In this document: piece after piece, positions 16,701 through 23,841 of the stretch
Numbering within the stretch: the stretch's first letter is position 1
Layout of the letters: each line of letters opens with the position of its first letter
Origin: an uncultured Synechococcus sp.
Lineage (GTDB): Bacteria; Cyanobacteriota; Cyanobacteriia; Phormidesmidales; Phormidesmidaceae
Direction of reading: 5' to 3'
Assembly: GCA_937911865.1 (NCBI GenBank)
Contig: CALDSK010000325.1
Location: 89,942-153,941 of the forward strand
Length of the DNA: 64,000 bases
The notes under the pieces: generated by a model
What the model was told of the DNA's origin: nothing
Seen by the model: only the letters and a program-made list of their open reading frames with translations
Database searches by the model: none
Program-made: the position numbers and the translations under genes

Positions 16701-18969
16701 TGAGCGCAATCGCCGTCAGCTGGCGGAAGATCAGCTTCAGAAGGCACTGGCAGCTCAGTCGGATACGCTGATGCAGGCAACGCTTGCTCGGCACCAGGCA
16801 AATGTTTCTGAGATCAAAGCCACGATTTCGGTGGCCAGATCGCTCTATTTATCGGGCGACGGTATTGACGCTTTAGCCAAAGGGCTACGGGCGGCGCGGC
16901 AGGTTAGCAGCGTGGACGATGCGTTCTTAAAGCTACAGGTGGCGCTTTGTTTGGCGACATCTCTGCGAGATATTCATGAGAGAAATGAGCTGGTTGGTCA
17001 TCGCAACTGGGTGCTGGCGGTTGACTGTCGGCCACAGCTGGATGCGCCAGAGCGAATTGTGTCGGCCAGTGAAGACGATACGCTAAAGCTGTGGAATGGC
17101 AAGGGCGAGCTGGTGCGATCGCTCACCGGACATCAGGCCAGCGTGATAGACGTCTGCTTTAGCCCAGACGGTGAGTATCTGGCCAGTGCTAGCCTGGACC
17201 ATACCATTCGGCTATGGCGAGCTAACGGTGATTTTATCCGGCAAATTGCTTTTGAGTCCGCTAGCGTAACCAGCCTGAGCTTTAGCCCTAGCGAACCGCT
17301 ATTAGCGGCAACCTACAGCGATACGACGGTGCGGCTATGGGATTTGGCGGGACAGAGGGTGCGATCGCTAGAAGGCCACGAAGACTGGGTGCGTGCCGTT
17401 GCCTTTAGCCCAGACGGTCAGCGCTTGGTGACAGGCGGTGAAGATAATACCGTGCGGCTGTGGAGCGTAGGCGGTGAACTGCTAGATACGCTGCACGGCC
17501 ATCGAGGCTGGGTGCGCAGCGTAGACTTTAGCCCAGATGGTCAACTAATTGTGTCCGCTGGGGATGCGAACGAAATTCGCGTTTGGAGCGTGGACGGCTA
17601 CAAGCTGATTACTTTTTATGGGCATGAAGACTGGGTGCGTGCTGTTGCCTTTAGCCCCAACGGCCGGTTGGTTGCTTCGGCTAGTGACGACCAAACCATT
17701 CGTATATGGACGTTGGACGGTACGGCTATACATACGTTCAACCACCGCAGCAGTGTGCATAGCGTAGCCTGGAGCGCCGACGGCAACTCTGTTGTTTCTG
17801 GTGGCGATGATGACCAGGTGCATATTTGGCGATTGCAGGGGCCTACCGTGCCGATTTGCCAGGGACATGAAGGCATTGTGTGGAGTGCTCGTTGGCGTCC
17901 GGCTGTTAGAGAGATAGCCCTAGAAAGCAGTTCTTCAGAGATGCCTTTAGATCATTCACCAGATCATCCACCAGATAATTCGCTTGAAGCGCAGACGGCT
18001 ATTCTCTCAGCGGGCGGTGACGGTGCGATTAAGCTGTGGTCTGAATCGGGATTGCTGCTGCGCTCAGTAGAGGGTCACAGGCGCGGGGTTCACTGCGCCG
18101 ACTGGCGACCAGACGGTGAGTTTTTTGCCTCGGCCAGTGCCGATTATTCGGTCAAAATTTGGCGAGCCGATGGCGCACTGGTAAAAACGTTAGCAGGGCA
18201 CGGCGACGCGGTTTGGCAGGTTCGCTACAGTCCTACTGGGGAAACGCTGGCATCGGTGAGTAGCGATCGCACGGTTCGCCTGTGGTCTCATGAAGGAGAG
18301 CTGCTGAAAACCTGGAGCGACCATACTGATACGGTCTGGCACATTAGCTTTAGCCCAGACGGTGAGTATCTGGTGTCTGCCAGTGAAGACAATACCCTGC
18401 GACTGTGGCACTGCGAGCAAGATTTAATGCAGACAATAGACGGTCCTGCAGGCGGTCAGTCTGGCAGTATTTGGTGTGCGGCGTTTGATCCGTATGGCCG
18501 GCTGGTGGCGGCAGGCGGTGCAGATGGTGCCATTCGTTTGTGGACGGTGATTGACCCACCCACTGAGCCGATGCGCTTAGCCCCCGATCCGATTTTGCTA
18601 CGTGGACACCGAGACTGGGTGCGCAGCGTATGCTTTAGCCCGAATGGTCAGTTTTTGGCTTCCTCAAGTGATGACGGTACGGTGCGACTGTGGTCGGTAT
18701 CTGCGGATATTTTGAACGATGTCGATCAAGATGACGGTGGTATGGCGCAACTATTGCCACCGTTGCTCAGCCATGAGGGTGTGGTTTGGGATGTGGCCTT
18801 TGACCCGTCAGGAGAGCGATTAATTTCTGCGGGCGCAGACGGTACGGCGAGAGTGTGGGATTTGCGTTTAGATGCGCTGATGGCGCAAGGGTGTGAGTGG
18901 CTGCAAGACTGGTTGATTGCACGGCCTGAGATGCGATCGCAGCTCTGCGGCGACTTTTCAGAAGATTGA
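13705..18969 (+). CDS. Giant STAND-type NTPase with helical repeats and 14 WD40 blades
   Basis: A 1754-residue soluble protein. Residues 1-80 and about 130-250 form a conserved N-terminal domain (NLRRAVVLGQGQFSLILARVNY; later YPVILWVNDVVLQQL), split by a variable Ala/Pro/Glu/Ser linker. Residues 270-560 are helical, TPR-like. The NTPase core has Walker A GQSGVGKS at 641-648 and Walker B VILIFDQFED at 742-751, then LSLREDFLHYLLEWDR, a helical domain and a short coiled coil near 1040-1080. Residues 1095-1720 hold 14 WD40 units, enough for two seven-blade propellers, separated by an insert in blade 8. STAND proteins switch from a resting to an oligomeric state on binding a signal, here presumably through the propellers. 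The effector domain, if any, would be the N-terminal one. The trigger is unknown. Confidence 0.88.
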   Translation: MTIVSEQYLDIVTYNKNALNNLRRAVVLGQGQFSLILARVNYQRLQRVLMVELGVNLHLDKVEISPDATSLRSVMEAAEAFSQAAKSASESATESASKSAVDPFAEPPAELPAELPAEPPVELPNGPSVSSSAEQPRALMLTGLERVSAAEIDGLPSQLEKLLKAANLSRDELPKRFSYPVILWVNDVVLQQLNRYAPDLKSFAATPIRFEYPAAALIERLRSQAADTFTQILDVNKGIVLNNCLPLSASITEPLAARELNFAISQLEHLPAAQSDLVTNSLLADLLFLQGRSLHQQGELIRARGYYEKSLVHWQLEAADIPAGATKEGTLRKAHVLQSRDKQAVLKFHLGLWWRSQATQEKDSTPAYQQARAYFEGCLTIFRQQNRSDRIARFVLALADVLQKLEDWPALEQVAKESIRLHHHDLARLARDYSYLAEVALARYQEDAQSEYLSQAQGFAQQALETSDRVLQSYAQDVDGITSASSKIALRYHRGCYFYLLAIAYQLQHQSLTAIEHLERALQNIDPHYDLSLYRRILARLWQLYFDHKHYAEAFEVKLEQRRIETLFGLRAFIGASQIQPFTPRLPYSSSNAAVQSARGSVVSTASVISTAIEASGRTEDIESLVSRLSQPRYTLVVMHGQSGVGKSSILRAGLVPRLRRLISEGRTALPVLVSSYSDWIKQVYSAINSQSEGLLDPAIDLAVDPAVELVPDSQSADSNQLSATLLLDTLQQLTNQKYQQVILIFDQFEDFFYQHPTFVHRRGLYSFLRDCLDLPYVKIVLSLREDFLHYLLEWDRNANLSIINNDILSKDIRYYLGNFTPKAAEALINQLTQLAGFELEPALVTALVDELAAETGEVRPIELQVVGAQLQREEITTLSAYRLLGRSPKSQLLKNFLNSVVRDCGPENNLVARSILYLLSEGENRPLKSLSELQEPLLLANIESAPQQLSLVLDILIGSGLVFEVPEVSGVRYQLVHEYLASLVQDQQQPGLIEVLQAERNRRQLAEDQLQKALAAQSDTLMQATLARHQANVSEIKATISVARSLYLSGDGIDALAKGLRAARQVSSVDDAFLKLQVALCLATSLRDIHERNELVGHRNWVLAVDCRPQLDAPERIVSASEDDTLKLWNGKGELVRSLTGHQASVIDVCFSPDGEYLASASLDHTIRLWRANGDFIRQIAFESASVTSLSFSPSEPLLAATYSDTTVRLWDLAGQRVRSLEGHEDWVRAVAFSPDGQRLVTGGEDNTVRLWSVGGELLDTLHGHRGWVRSVDFSPDGQLIVSAGDANEIRVWSVDGYKLITFYGHEDWVRAVAFSPNGRLVASASDDQTIRIWTLDGTAIHTFNHRSSVHSVAWSADGNSVVSGGDDDQVHIWRLQGPTVPICQGHEGIVWSARWRPAVREIALESSSSEMPLDHSPDHPPDNSLEAQTAILSAGGDGAIKLWSESGLLLRSVEGHRRGVHCADWRPDGEFFASASADYSVKIWRADGALVKTLAGHGDAVWQVRYSPTGETLASVSSDRTVRLWSHEGELLKTWSDHTDTVWHISFSPDGEYLVSASEDNTLRLWHCEQDLMQTIDGPAGGQSGSIWCAAFDPYGRLVAAGGADGAIRLWTVIDPPTEPMRLAPDPILLRGHRDWVRSVCFSPNGQFLASSSDDGTVRLWSVSADILNDVDQDDGGMAQLLPPLLSHEGVVWDVAFDPSGERLISAGADGTARVWDLRLDALMAQGCEWLQDWLIARPEMRSQLCGDFSED
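14017..14076 (+). repeat. Coding minisatellite, 12 bp x 5, in the linker of the STAND/WD40 gene
   Basis: Five tandem 12-base units of the form GCTGAAYYGCCT run from 14017 to 14076, encoding AEPP-AELP-AELP-AEPP-VELP. They keep the frame and lie in the Pro/Glu-rich linker of the giant protein. Just upstream a Ser/Ala/Glu-rich stretch (about 13960-14002) is also repetitive. Copy number is likely to vary between strains. Confidence 0.8.
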
Positions 18970-19161
18970 TTCTTTCAGAAGATTAGTTCTACAGTCTCTG
19001 ATCGGTTAGTGACCATTCTGTTATTGGCAGGTGCGTTCTGTTAAGCGTCCCCTTACAGATAGTTCTAGTCAGATAGTTCTAATCAGATAATTCCAATAGA
19101 AATTGATATTGCCGCCTGTCGTCGGGAATATTGATTCTGAATGCTGAAGATTATTGCTGAG
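18970..19161. repeat. Spacer with tandem repeat 14 bp x 3 (19056-19097)
   Basis: After the STAND/WD40 gene the spacer holds three tandem 14-base units, CAGATAGTTCTAGT, CAGATAGTTCTAAT and CAGATAATTCCAAT, from 19056 to 19097. No gene is seen here. Copy C of the 108-bp element follows directly at 19162. Confidence 0.75.
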
Positions 19162-19269
19162 ATATAGCAGATGCCCTAATGCATTAGGACACTTGCTCAG
19201 AAGCTTTACTTACCTTCTGTAGGTTGAAGCGTTGCGTAAGTGTCTCAAGCAACGCTTCAAAAGCTATAT
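19162..19269 (+). repeat. 108-bp interspersed element, copy C
   Basis: It starts ATATAGC and ends GCTATAT, 108 bp, and aligns without gaps to copies B and D. The head folds around TAATGCATTA. The tail contains a further strong hairpin, GAAGCGTTGC pairing with GCAACGCTTC. It lies between the WD40 gene and the AIM24 cluster. Confidence 0.8.
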
Positions 19270-19428
19270 GAGCCAAGAAAGCCGATAAACGCAGCAATAC
19301 GCTTGTAACAAAATATTTCGCTATACGTTCAACAGTAGTGATTGGCCAGAAAAGCGACTGTATTCATAACAGCTCGCCGACAAGTCCCGTTAAAACTATG
19401 CCTCATTTTTTAGATAGGAGAATGCGCG

Positions 19429-20088
19429 ATGAAATATGACATTCGCTACAAGCCAGCGTTTGCCACGATATTTCTGACTTTGCAGCCAGGAGAACAAATC
19501 TTTGCTGAAGCGGGCGCAATGGCCAGCATGTCCGGAAAAGTTGCGATGGACACAGGCTTTTTTGGTGGCCTGATTCCGGGACTGCTGAAAGCCTTTTTGG
19601 GCGGCGAATCTTTGTTTTTGAACGAGTTTACCAATAAGACTCAAAGCCCTCAAGAGATTGTTTTGACTCAGTCGAGTATGGGCGATATTGTTCAAACTCA
19701 GCTCAATGGTGGGTCGCTGTGTTTGCAGCCTGGCGCTTATATTGCGCATACCAAAGGAATCAAAGTAGATTTGCAGTGGGCTGGTTTTGCTAGCTGGTTT
19801 TCTGGAGAGGGATTGTTCAAGCTGAAGCTTAGCGGCAATGGCATGATCTTTTTTGGGGCCTACGGGGGGCTTTCCGAAAAGAATGTGACCGATAGCTTTG
19901 TGGTAGATAGCGGTCATTTGGTGGCCTATGAGCCGGGTATCAAATTAAACGTAGGGCTTTCGGGCAGCATGATGGGCTCGTTGACTTCTGGCGAAGGCTT
20001 TGTGAATAAGCTAGAAGGCAGTGGCAAAATTTATCTTCAATCGCGCAGTATGGGCGGCTTGGTTAAGTTCTTGAAGCCGAAGCTCTAG
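19429..20088 (+). CDS. AIM24 / TIGR00266 family protein, paralogue 1
   Basis: A 219-residue beta-rich protein of the AIM24 family (PF01987), whose yeast mitochondrial member supports inner-membrane architecture; the bacterial role is unknown. Marks are the early EQIFAEAGAMASMSG, then GGESLFLNEFTN, ...PGAYIAHTKGI, GEGLFKLKLSGNG and the closing VVDSGHLVAYEPG. These glycine-rich repeats form the family's trefoil-like barrel. The start has AGGAG at 19416-19420, eight bases before the ATG. It is the first of three tandem paralogues (spacers 48 and 60 bases) followed by an M48 protease gene, suggesting one operon. Confidence 0.92.
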   Translation: MKYDIRYKPAFATIFLTLQPGEQIFAEAGAMASMSGKVAMDTGFFGGLIPGLLKAFLGGESLFLNEFTNKTQSPQEIVLTQSSMGDIVQTQLNGGSLCLQPGAYIAHTKGIKVDLQWAGFASWFSGEGLFKLKLSGNGMIFFGAYGGLSEKNVTDSFVVDSGHLVAYEPGIKLNVGLSGSMMGSLTSGEGFVNKLEGSGKIYLQSRSMGGLVKFLKPKL

Positions 20089-20136
20089 CTCTCCCTAAGT
20101 GCTGTAATTTCTATCCTGTAATCTTTAATAAAAACT

Positions 20137-20814
20137 ATGAAACTCGAACTGTTACATCAGCCAGATAGTGCAGTCGCAAAAGTCCTGCTAGATCCGCAAG
20201 AAGAGATCTTAGCGGAAGCTGGTGCGATGGTTGCTATGAGTAGCAGCATCGACGTGAGCACTACCCTGCGTAAAGGTAAAGGCGGCGGTGTGTTGGGCGG
20301 ACTTAAGCGCATGGTGGCCGGAGAGTCTTTGTTCATTAGCGTCTTTCGATCGGGCGGTAGTGCGGCTGAGTTGTATTTGTCACCAACGCTCATGGGTGAC
20401 ATTTTGCCCTACACGCTATCGGGTACCGAGCTGGTTATTCAGTCAACTAGCTATCTGGCCAGTACGCCCGGCGTGCAGATAGATCTGGGGTTTACCGGCT
20501 TTAAGAGCCTCTTTTCGGGAGAGTCTTTATTTTGGTTGACAGCTAACGGCAGCGGCCTAGCGCTACTCAATGCGTTTGGTAGCGTTTACGAAATAGATGT
20601 AGATGGCGAATACGTAGTGGATACGGGTCATATTGTTGCCTTTGAGCGCACGCTAGATTACAGCATCTCTAAAGCGAACAAAAGCTGGGCAGGTGCTTTT
20701 TTCAGTGGAGAAGGCTTTGTCTGTCATTTCAAGGGTAAGGGAAAAGTCTTTTGTCAAACGCATAACCCAGGCTCCTTTGGTCGGATGGTGGGTGGAAAGT
20801 TGCCACCTCGTTAA
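20137..20814 (+). CDS. AIM24 / TIGR00266 family protein, paralogue 2
   Basis: A 225-residue paralogue of the preceding gene with the same landmarks: EEILAEAGAMVAMSSSIDV, AGESLFISVFRSGG, GDILPYTLSG, GESLFWLTANGSGLALLNAFG and YVVDTGHIVAFERTLDY. It differs clearly from paralogue 1 outside the Gly-rich motifs, so the duplication is old. Three AIM24 genes in a row are a known cyanobacterial and actinobacterial arrangement, and the products may form a mixed oligomer (inference). No obvious strong ribosome site precedes the ATG. Confidence 0.92.
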   Translation: MKLELLHQPDSAVAKVLLDPQEEILAEAGAMVAMSSSIDVSTTLRKGKGGGVLGGLKRMVAGESLFISVFRSGGSAAELYLSPTLMGDILPYTLSGTELVIQSTSYLASTPGVQIDLGFTGFKSLFSGESLFWLTANGSGLALLNAFGSVYEIDVDGEYVVDTGHIVAFERTLDYSISKANKSWAGAFFSGEGFVCHFKGKGKVFCQTHNPGSFGRMVGGKLPPR

Positions 20815-20874
20815 GAAACTGTGGTCAATAATTTCAAATTAACTAAGGTCTCAAATTAAGAGGAGAAGACGCTT

Positions 20875-21573
20875 GTGAGTAGTGCGATCGCATACAAAAT
20901 TGAACATAGCCCGGCCTACGCATCCCTAAAGCTAAACCTAAAGCCCGAGCAGTCCGTTACCGTTGAAGCAGGGGCAATGGCCGCGATGGATAGCTGCATC
21001 GACATGAAATCGAAAGTGAAAGGCGGCCTGGGTAAAGGCATTGGCCGTATGTTTGGCGGCGAGTCATTGTTTACCAGTGAGTTTACAGCCAAGGGCCAGT
21101 CAGGTTATCTGTACGTATCACCGGGTGTGCCTGGAGACATCAAACACTACGCGCTCGACGGTAGTCGTAGCTTGATGGTGCAATCTTCTGGTTTTGTTGC
21201 CGCTGCGCCTGGCGTCATGATAGACAGCAAGTTTCAGGGCTTTAAGGGCTTCTTTAGCGGCGAGTCTCTTTTTCTGCTAAAAGTAACTGGCGAAGGAGAC
21301 TTTTGGTTTAGCTCTTTTGGAGCCATTATTGAAATTCCGGTAGACGGCAGCTACGTGGTTGATACGGGCTACATTGTCGCGTTTGAAGATACGCTGAACT
21401 ACAAGGTAGAAGTACTCAACGGTCTCTCTTTCAAGAATCTGAAGACCAGTATTTTTGGTGGAGAAGGCTTAGTCACTCACTTTAGCGGCAGTGGTAAGCT
21501 GTGGATTCAAACCCGCAACGTCGCCTCTTTTGTTCGCTTTATTCATCCGTTCCGTCCGGTGAAAAGTAATTAA
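20875..21573 (+). CDS. AIM24 / TIGR00266 family protein, paralogue 3
   Basis: A 232-residue paralogue starting at a GTG at 20875, chosen because AGGAG at 20861-20865 is correctly spaced. Landmarks are VTVEAGAMAAMDSCIDM, GGESLFTSEFTAKG, SGESLFLLKVTGEGDFWFSSFG and YVVDTGYIVAFEDTLNY. Paralogue 3 is closest to paralogue 2 in this motif set. It ends 40 bases before the M48 protease gene. Function in bacteria is not known; a membrane-associated scaffold is inferred from the eukaryotic family. Confidence 0.92.
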   Translation: MSSAIAYKIEHSPAYASLKLNLKPEQSVTVEAGAMAAMDSCIDMKSKVKGGLGKGIGRMFGGESLFTSEFTAKGQSGYLYVSPGVPGDIKHYALDGSRSLMVQSSGFVAAAPGVMIDSKFQGFKGFFSGESLFLLKVTGEGDFWFSSFGAIIEIPVDGSYVVDTGYIVAFEDTLNYKVEVLNGLSFKNLKTSIFGGEGLVTHFSGSGKLWIQTRNVASFVRFIHPFRPVKSN

Positions 21574-21613
21574 TACTCTAGAACTAAGCCCGTAGAACCG
21601 AATCCTTTAAAAA

Positions 21614-22495
21614 ATGCCCATCGAACTTCCCCCTGGCAGTGCGGCCTACAGCGAAGACACGCCGCCTGCAAATAACCGTCAGCTGTTTTCACTACTACTG
21701 CTGTTTTTGCTGGGCGTTGGACTTGCGGTAGGCATCGCCCTCTGGCTGGCTGGGGCGGTGGTTTGGCTGATTCCACCTGAAGTAGAGCAGCAGCTGGGCA
21801 GAGCAATTGTGCCCGTGTTTGAAGCGCAAGCGCAGCCTTCGGACACGCAAGATACGTTGAACGTGTTACTCGATAGATTAGAAGCTCACCTGCCAGACGA
21901 TCAGCGGCTAGGTTCTAACGGTCAGGCTCGTGATTATCAGGTGCTGTATGTGCCTGAGGAGACAGTAAACGCGTTGGCTATTCCAGGCGATCGCGTCATC
22001 ATTTATAAAGGCTTGCTTGCAAATGCCGAATCTGAAAATGAGCTAATGATGGTGTTGGGGCACGAACTAGGTCACTTTGCCAATCGCGATCACCTGCGGG
22101 GACTTAGCCGCTCAATTATGCTGCGACTATCGCTCTCTGCTGTTTTTGGTGATTTGGGTTCTCTAGGCTCGATTGCGACTAACAGTATTGCCTCTTTATC
22201 CAACGCGCAGTTTTCTCAAAGTCAAGAAACTCAGGCGGATGAGGTTGGGCTGACGCTGCTAGAAGCAGAATACGACCATGCTGCTGGGGCGACTGACTTT
22301 TTCAGCCGAATGGCACAAGAGAGTGAGCGCATTCCTAGTATAGATATTCTGGCGAGTCACCCGCCTTCTGAGGCACGTGTGCGTGAGATAGAAGAAATGA
22401 TAGAAGCGCGAGGTTACAGCGTTGAAGAGAAGACGCCGCTTGAGCCTTCGCTGATAAAAGAAAGCGATCTTCTAGAAGAAGCAACAGAAACATAA
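21614..22495 (+). CDS. M48 family zinc metalloprotease, single-pass membrane protein
   Basis: A 293-residue protease. A hydrophobic segment at about residues 25-53 anchors it in the membrane. The catalytic motif HELGH is at 150-154, and the downstream ETQADEVGL supplies the third zinc ligand. It has the compact peptidase layout of the OMA1/BepA type without extra repeats. It follows three AIM24 genes in the same direction, and the mitochondrial AIM24 and OMA1 proteins are likewise both inner-membrane quality-control factors; the parallel is suggestive only. The likely role is proteolysis of membrane or periplasmic proteins. Confidence 0.92.
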   Translation: MPIELPPGSAAYSEDTPPANNRQLFSLLLLFLLGVGLAVGIALWLAGAVVWLIPPEVEQQLGRAIVPVFEAQAQPSDTQDTLNVLLDRLEAHLPDDQRLGSNGQARDYQVLYVPEETVNALAIPGDRVIIYKGLLANAESENELMMVLGHELGHFANRDHLRGLSRSIMLRLSLSAVFGDLGSLGSIATNSIASLSNAQFSQSQETQADEVGLTLLEAEYDHAAGATDFFSRMAQESERIPSIDILASHPPSEARVREIEEMIEARGYSVEEKTPLEPSLIKESDLLEEATET

Positions 22496-22534
22496 GTCAA
22501 GACTTGGCGTTACTACAGCTCATTCAAAAAAAAC

Positions 22535-22570
22535 GAATGACGTATGAACAGACTTGTTCATACGTCATTC
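22535..22570 (-). terminator. Intrinsic terminator for the DUF4336 gene
   Basis: A perfect 15-bp stem (22535-22549 with 22556-22570) encloses a 6-base loop. Read on the minus strand it is followed by GTTTTTTTTG, a classical U-tract. It ends transcription from the 22584-23282 gene and may also stop the M48 transcript coming from the other side. Confidence 0.85.
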
Positions 22571-22583
22571 TCATATGGACCTT

Positions 22584-23282
22584 CTAGCGAAAAAAACTGC
22601 TGTAATCCTTTTCTAGCTTACGCTTGGCATCTTCTTCTACAATGCTGCCGTGGGCCATCACAACCCGTTCAAAATCCCAGGACAATATCTTTTCAACCGT
22701 CTCTTTCACACTTTGCTTGTCCGTAGTTGCAATCCGTTCAAAGACTGACGGTGCCAGCTTTTGATAGTCGCCTGTAACCCTGGTCAGCAGTTTTGTGACA
22801 AACGGAAAGCTGTTATCAAAATGAAAAGCTGTATCGGTCAAAATCAGCGTACGACTAGCCGCATGAAAAAAGACCCATTCATTCAGTGCATCGAAACCAC
22901 CAGGACTTAGGGTTTTAAAGTCTTCAAAGTACAGCCCTTCTAGATCGTTCCATAGGGGACTGCTATTAGCTTGAATGACTTTATCAATCGGCAAATTAGG
23001 CTTTTTCTCTTGCAATCCAGGTGCGGCCCAAAAAGTGGCTGTTGGATAAGCATACTTAAAATCTGCCGCATAAAGGTAATGATACAAGTTGGGTGAAATG
23101 ATATGCTCAACGGTTCCGATACGGGCCAGCTGCTGCTTCAACTCGCTGTTCAATGCAATCGGCGAAATAACGGCTAAGGCCTGACTGCTCAAGCGGACAA
23201 CCGTCATTCTAGTACCAACCTCTAGCCCGAGATACTTCAGCGGCTGTTCTGCTACCCAAAGGTTGTGATCGAGCGCTCTCAT
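22584..23282 (-). CDS. DUF4336 domain protein (metallo-beta-lactamase-like fold)
   Basis: A 232-residue protein of the DUF4336 family, which looks like a degenerate metallo-beta-lactamase hydrolase. It opens with LDHNLWVAEQPLKYLGLEVGTRMTVVRL and carries IISPNLYHYLYAADFKYAYPTATFWAAPGLQEKKP, where family members have the metal-site region. VFFHAASRTLILTDTAFHFD and VMAHGSIVE follow. The classical HxHxDH is absent, so activity is uncertain. It lies 8 bases downstream of a YjbR-family gene and is closed by a strong terminator. Confidence 0.87.
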   Translation of the reverse strand: MRALDHNLWVAEQPLKYLGLEVGTRMTVVRLSSQALAVISPIALNSELKQQLARIGTVEHIISPNLYHYLYAADFKYAYPTATFWAAPGLQEKKPNLPIDKVIQANSSPLWNDLEGLYFEDFKTLSPGGFDALNEWVFFHAASRTLILTDTAFHFDNSFPFVTKLLTRVTGDYQKLAPSVFERIATTDKQSVKETVEKILSWDFERVVMAHGSIVEEDAKRKLEKDYSSFFR

Positions 23283-23290
23283 GAGGGTTG

Positions 23291-23656
23291 TTACGTTGAA
23301 AGGCGTTCCGCTAGCTTAGCTTGATTTGCCTTCGTTAGCTTACTAACCACCAGCTCATAAGACTTATTTGCCAGGTCAATCAGCATATCGTCAGGGATTT
23401 CGTCGGTCAGCGAGACGGTAATCCAGTGCTTTTTGTTCATGTGGTAGCCGGGTGCGATCGCCTCAAACTGCTCTGCTAAAATCTCACCATCTAACGGAAC
23501 ACACTTGAGCGTAACAACCGGCGTTCCTGCCTTGACAGAAACATAGGCAAACATCTTTCCCATCACCTTAAAAACCAGCGGCTCGGGCCCAAAGGGATAG
23601 CAGCGTTCAGCGCCATTTAAATCTGAAAGGTACTTCTCAATCTTCTCCTGTTCCAC
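23291..23656 (-). CDS. MmcQ/YjbR family protein
   Basis: A 121-residue protein of the MmcQ/YjbR family, a small double-wing fold related to DNA-binding proteins; the actual role is not established. The usual landmarks are CYPFGPEPLVFKVMGKMFAYV, a middle VTLKCVPLDGEIL and the conserved GYHMNKKHWITVSL. It is the first gene of a two-gene unit with the DUF4336 gene. The length is normal and the ATG at 23656 is the only sensible start. Confidence 0.9.
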   Translation of the reverse strand: MEQEKIEKYLSDLNGAERCYPFGPEPLVFKVMGKMFAYVSVKAGTPVVTLKCVPLDGEILAEQFEAIAPGYHMNKKHWITVSLTDEIPDDMLIDLANKSYELVVSKLTKANQAKLAERLST

Positions 23657-23675
23657 CTTCAGTACCTCTCAAATA

Positions 23676-23703
23676 TAAGTATTTTCGTATAAGTATTTTC
23701 GTA
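23676..23703. repeat. Tandem repeat, 14 bp x 2
   Basis: Two copies of AAGTATTTTCGTAW in direct repeat lie just upstream of the YjbR gene. They may sit in its promoter region; no more can be said. Confidence 0.55.
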
Positions 23704-23722
23704 ACTACTCAGACTCTATTCT

Positions 23723-23770
23723 CAGATTGTCGCGAGTCAGTTACGACAGTAGCTGACTCGCGACAATCTG
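23723..23770. terminator. Long perfect hairpin between divergent/tandem units
   Basis: An 18-bp perfect stem (23723-23740 with 23753-23770) surrounds a 12-base loop. It lies 70 bases past the end of the NicO gene, which reads toward it, so it is the likely terminator of that gene, although no T-tract follows. A short direct repeat GATCAGTATGA occurs nearby (about 23799-23823). Confidence 0.5.
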
Positions 23771-23841
23771 CTTGCATGATGGGATTGAGCTGCTTGATTG
23801 ATCAGTATGACCGATCAGTATGATTTGGAGATCGCTATTTT

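Noticed and set aside
19396..19917. 173-codon minus-strand ORF across the first AIM24 gene
   Set aside because: It is antisense to a clear AIM24 gene with a good ribosome site and has no family features.
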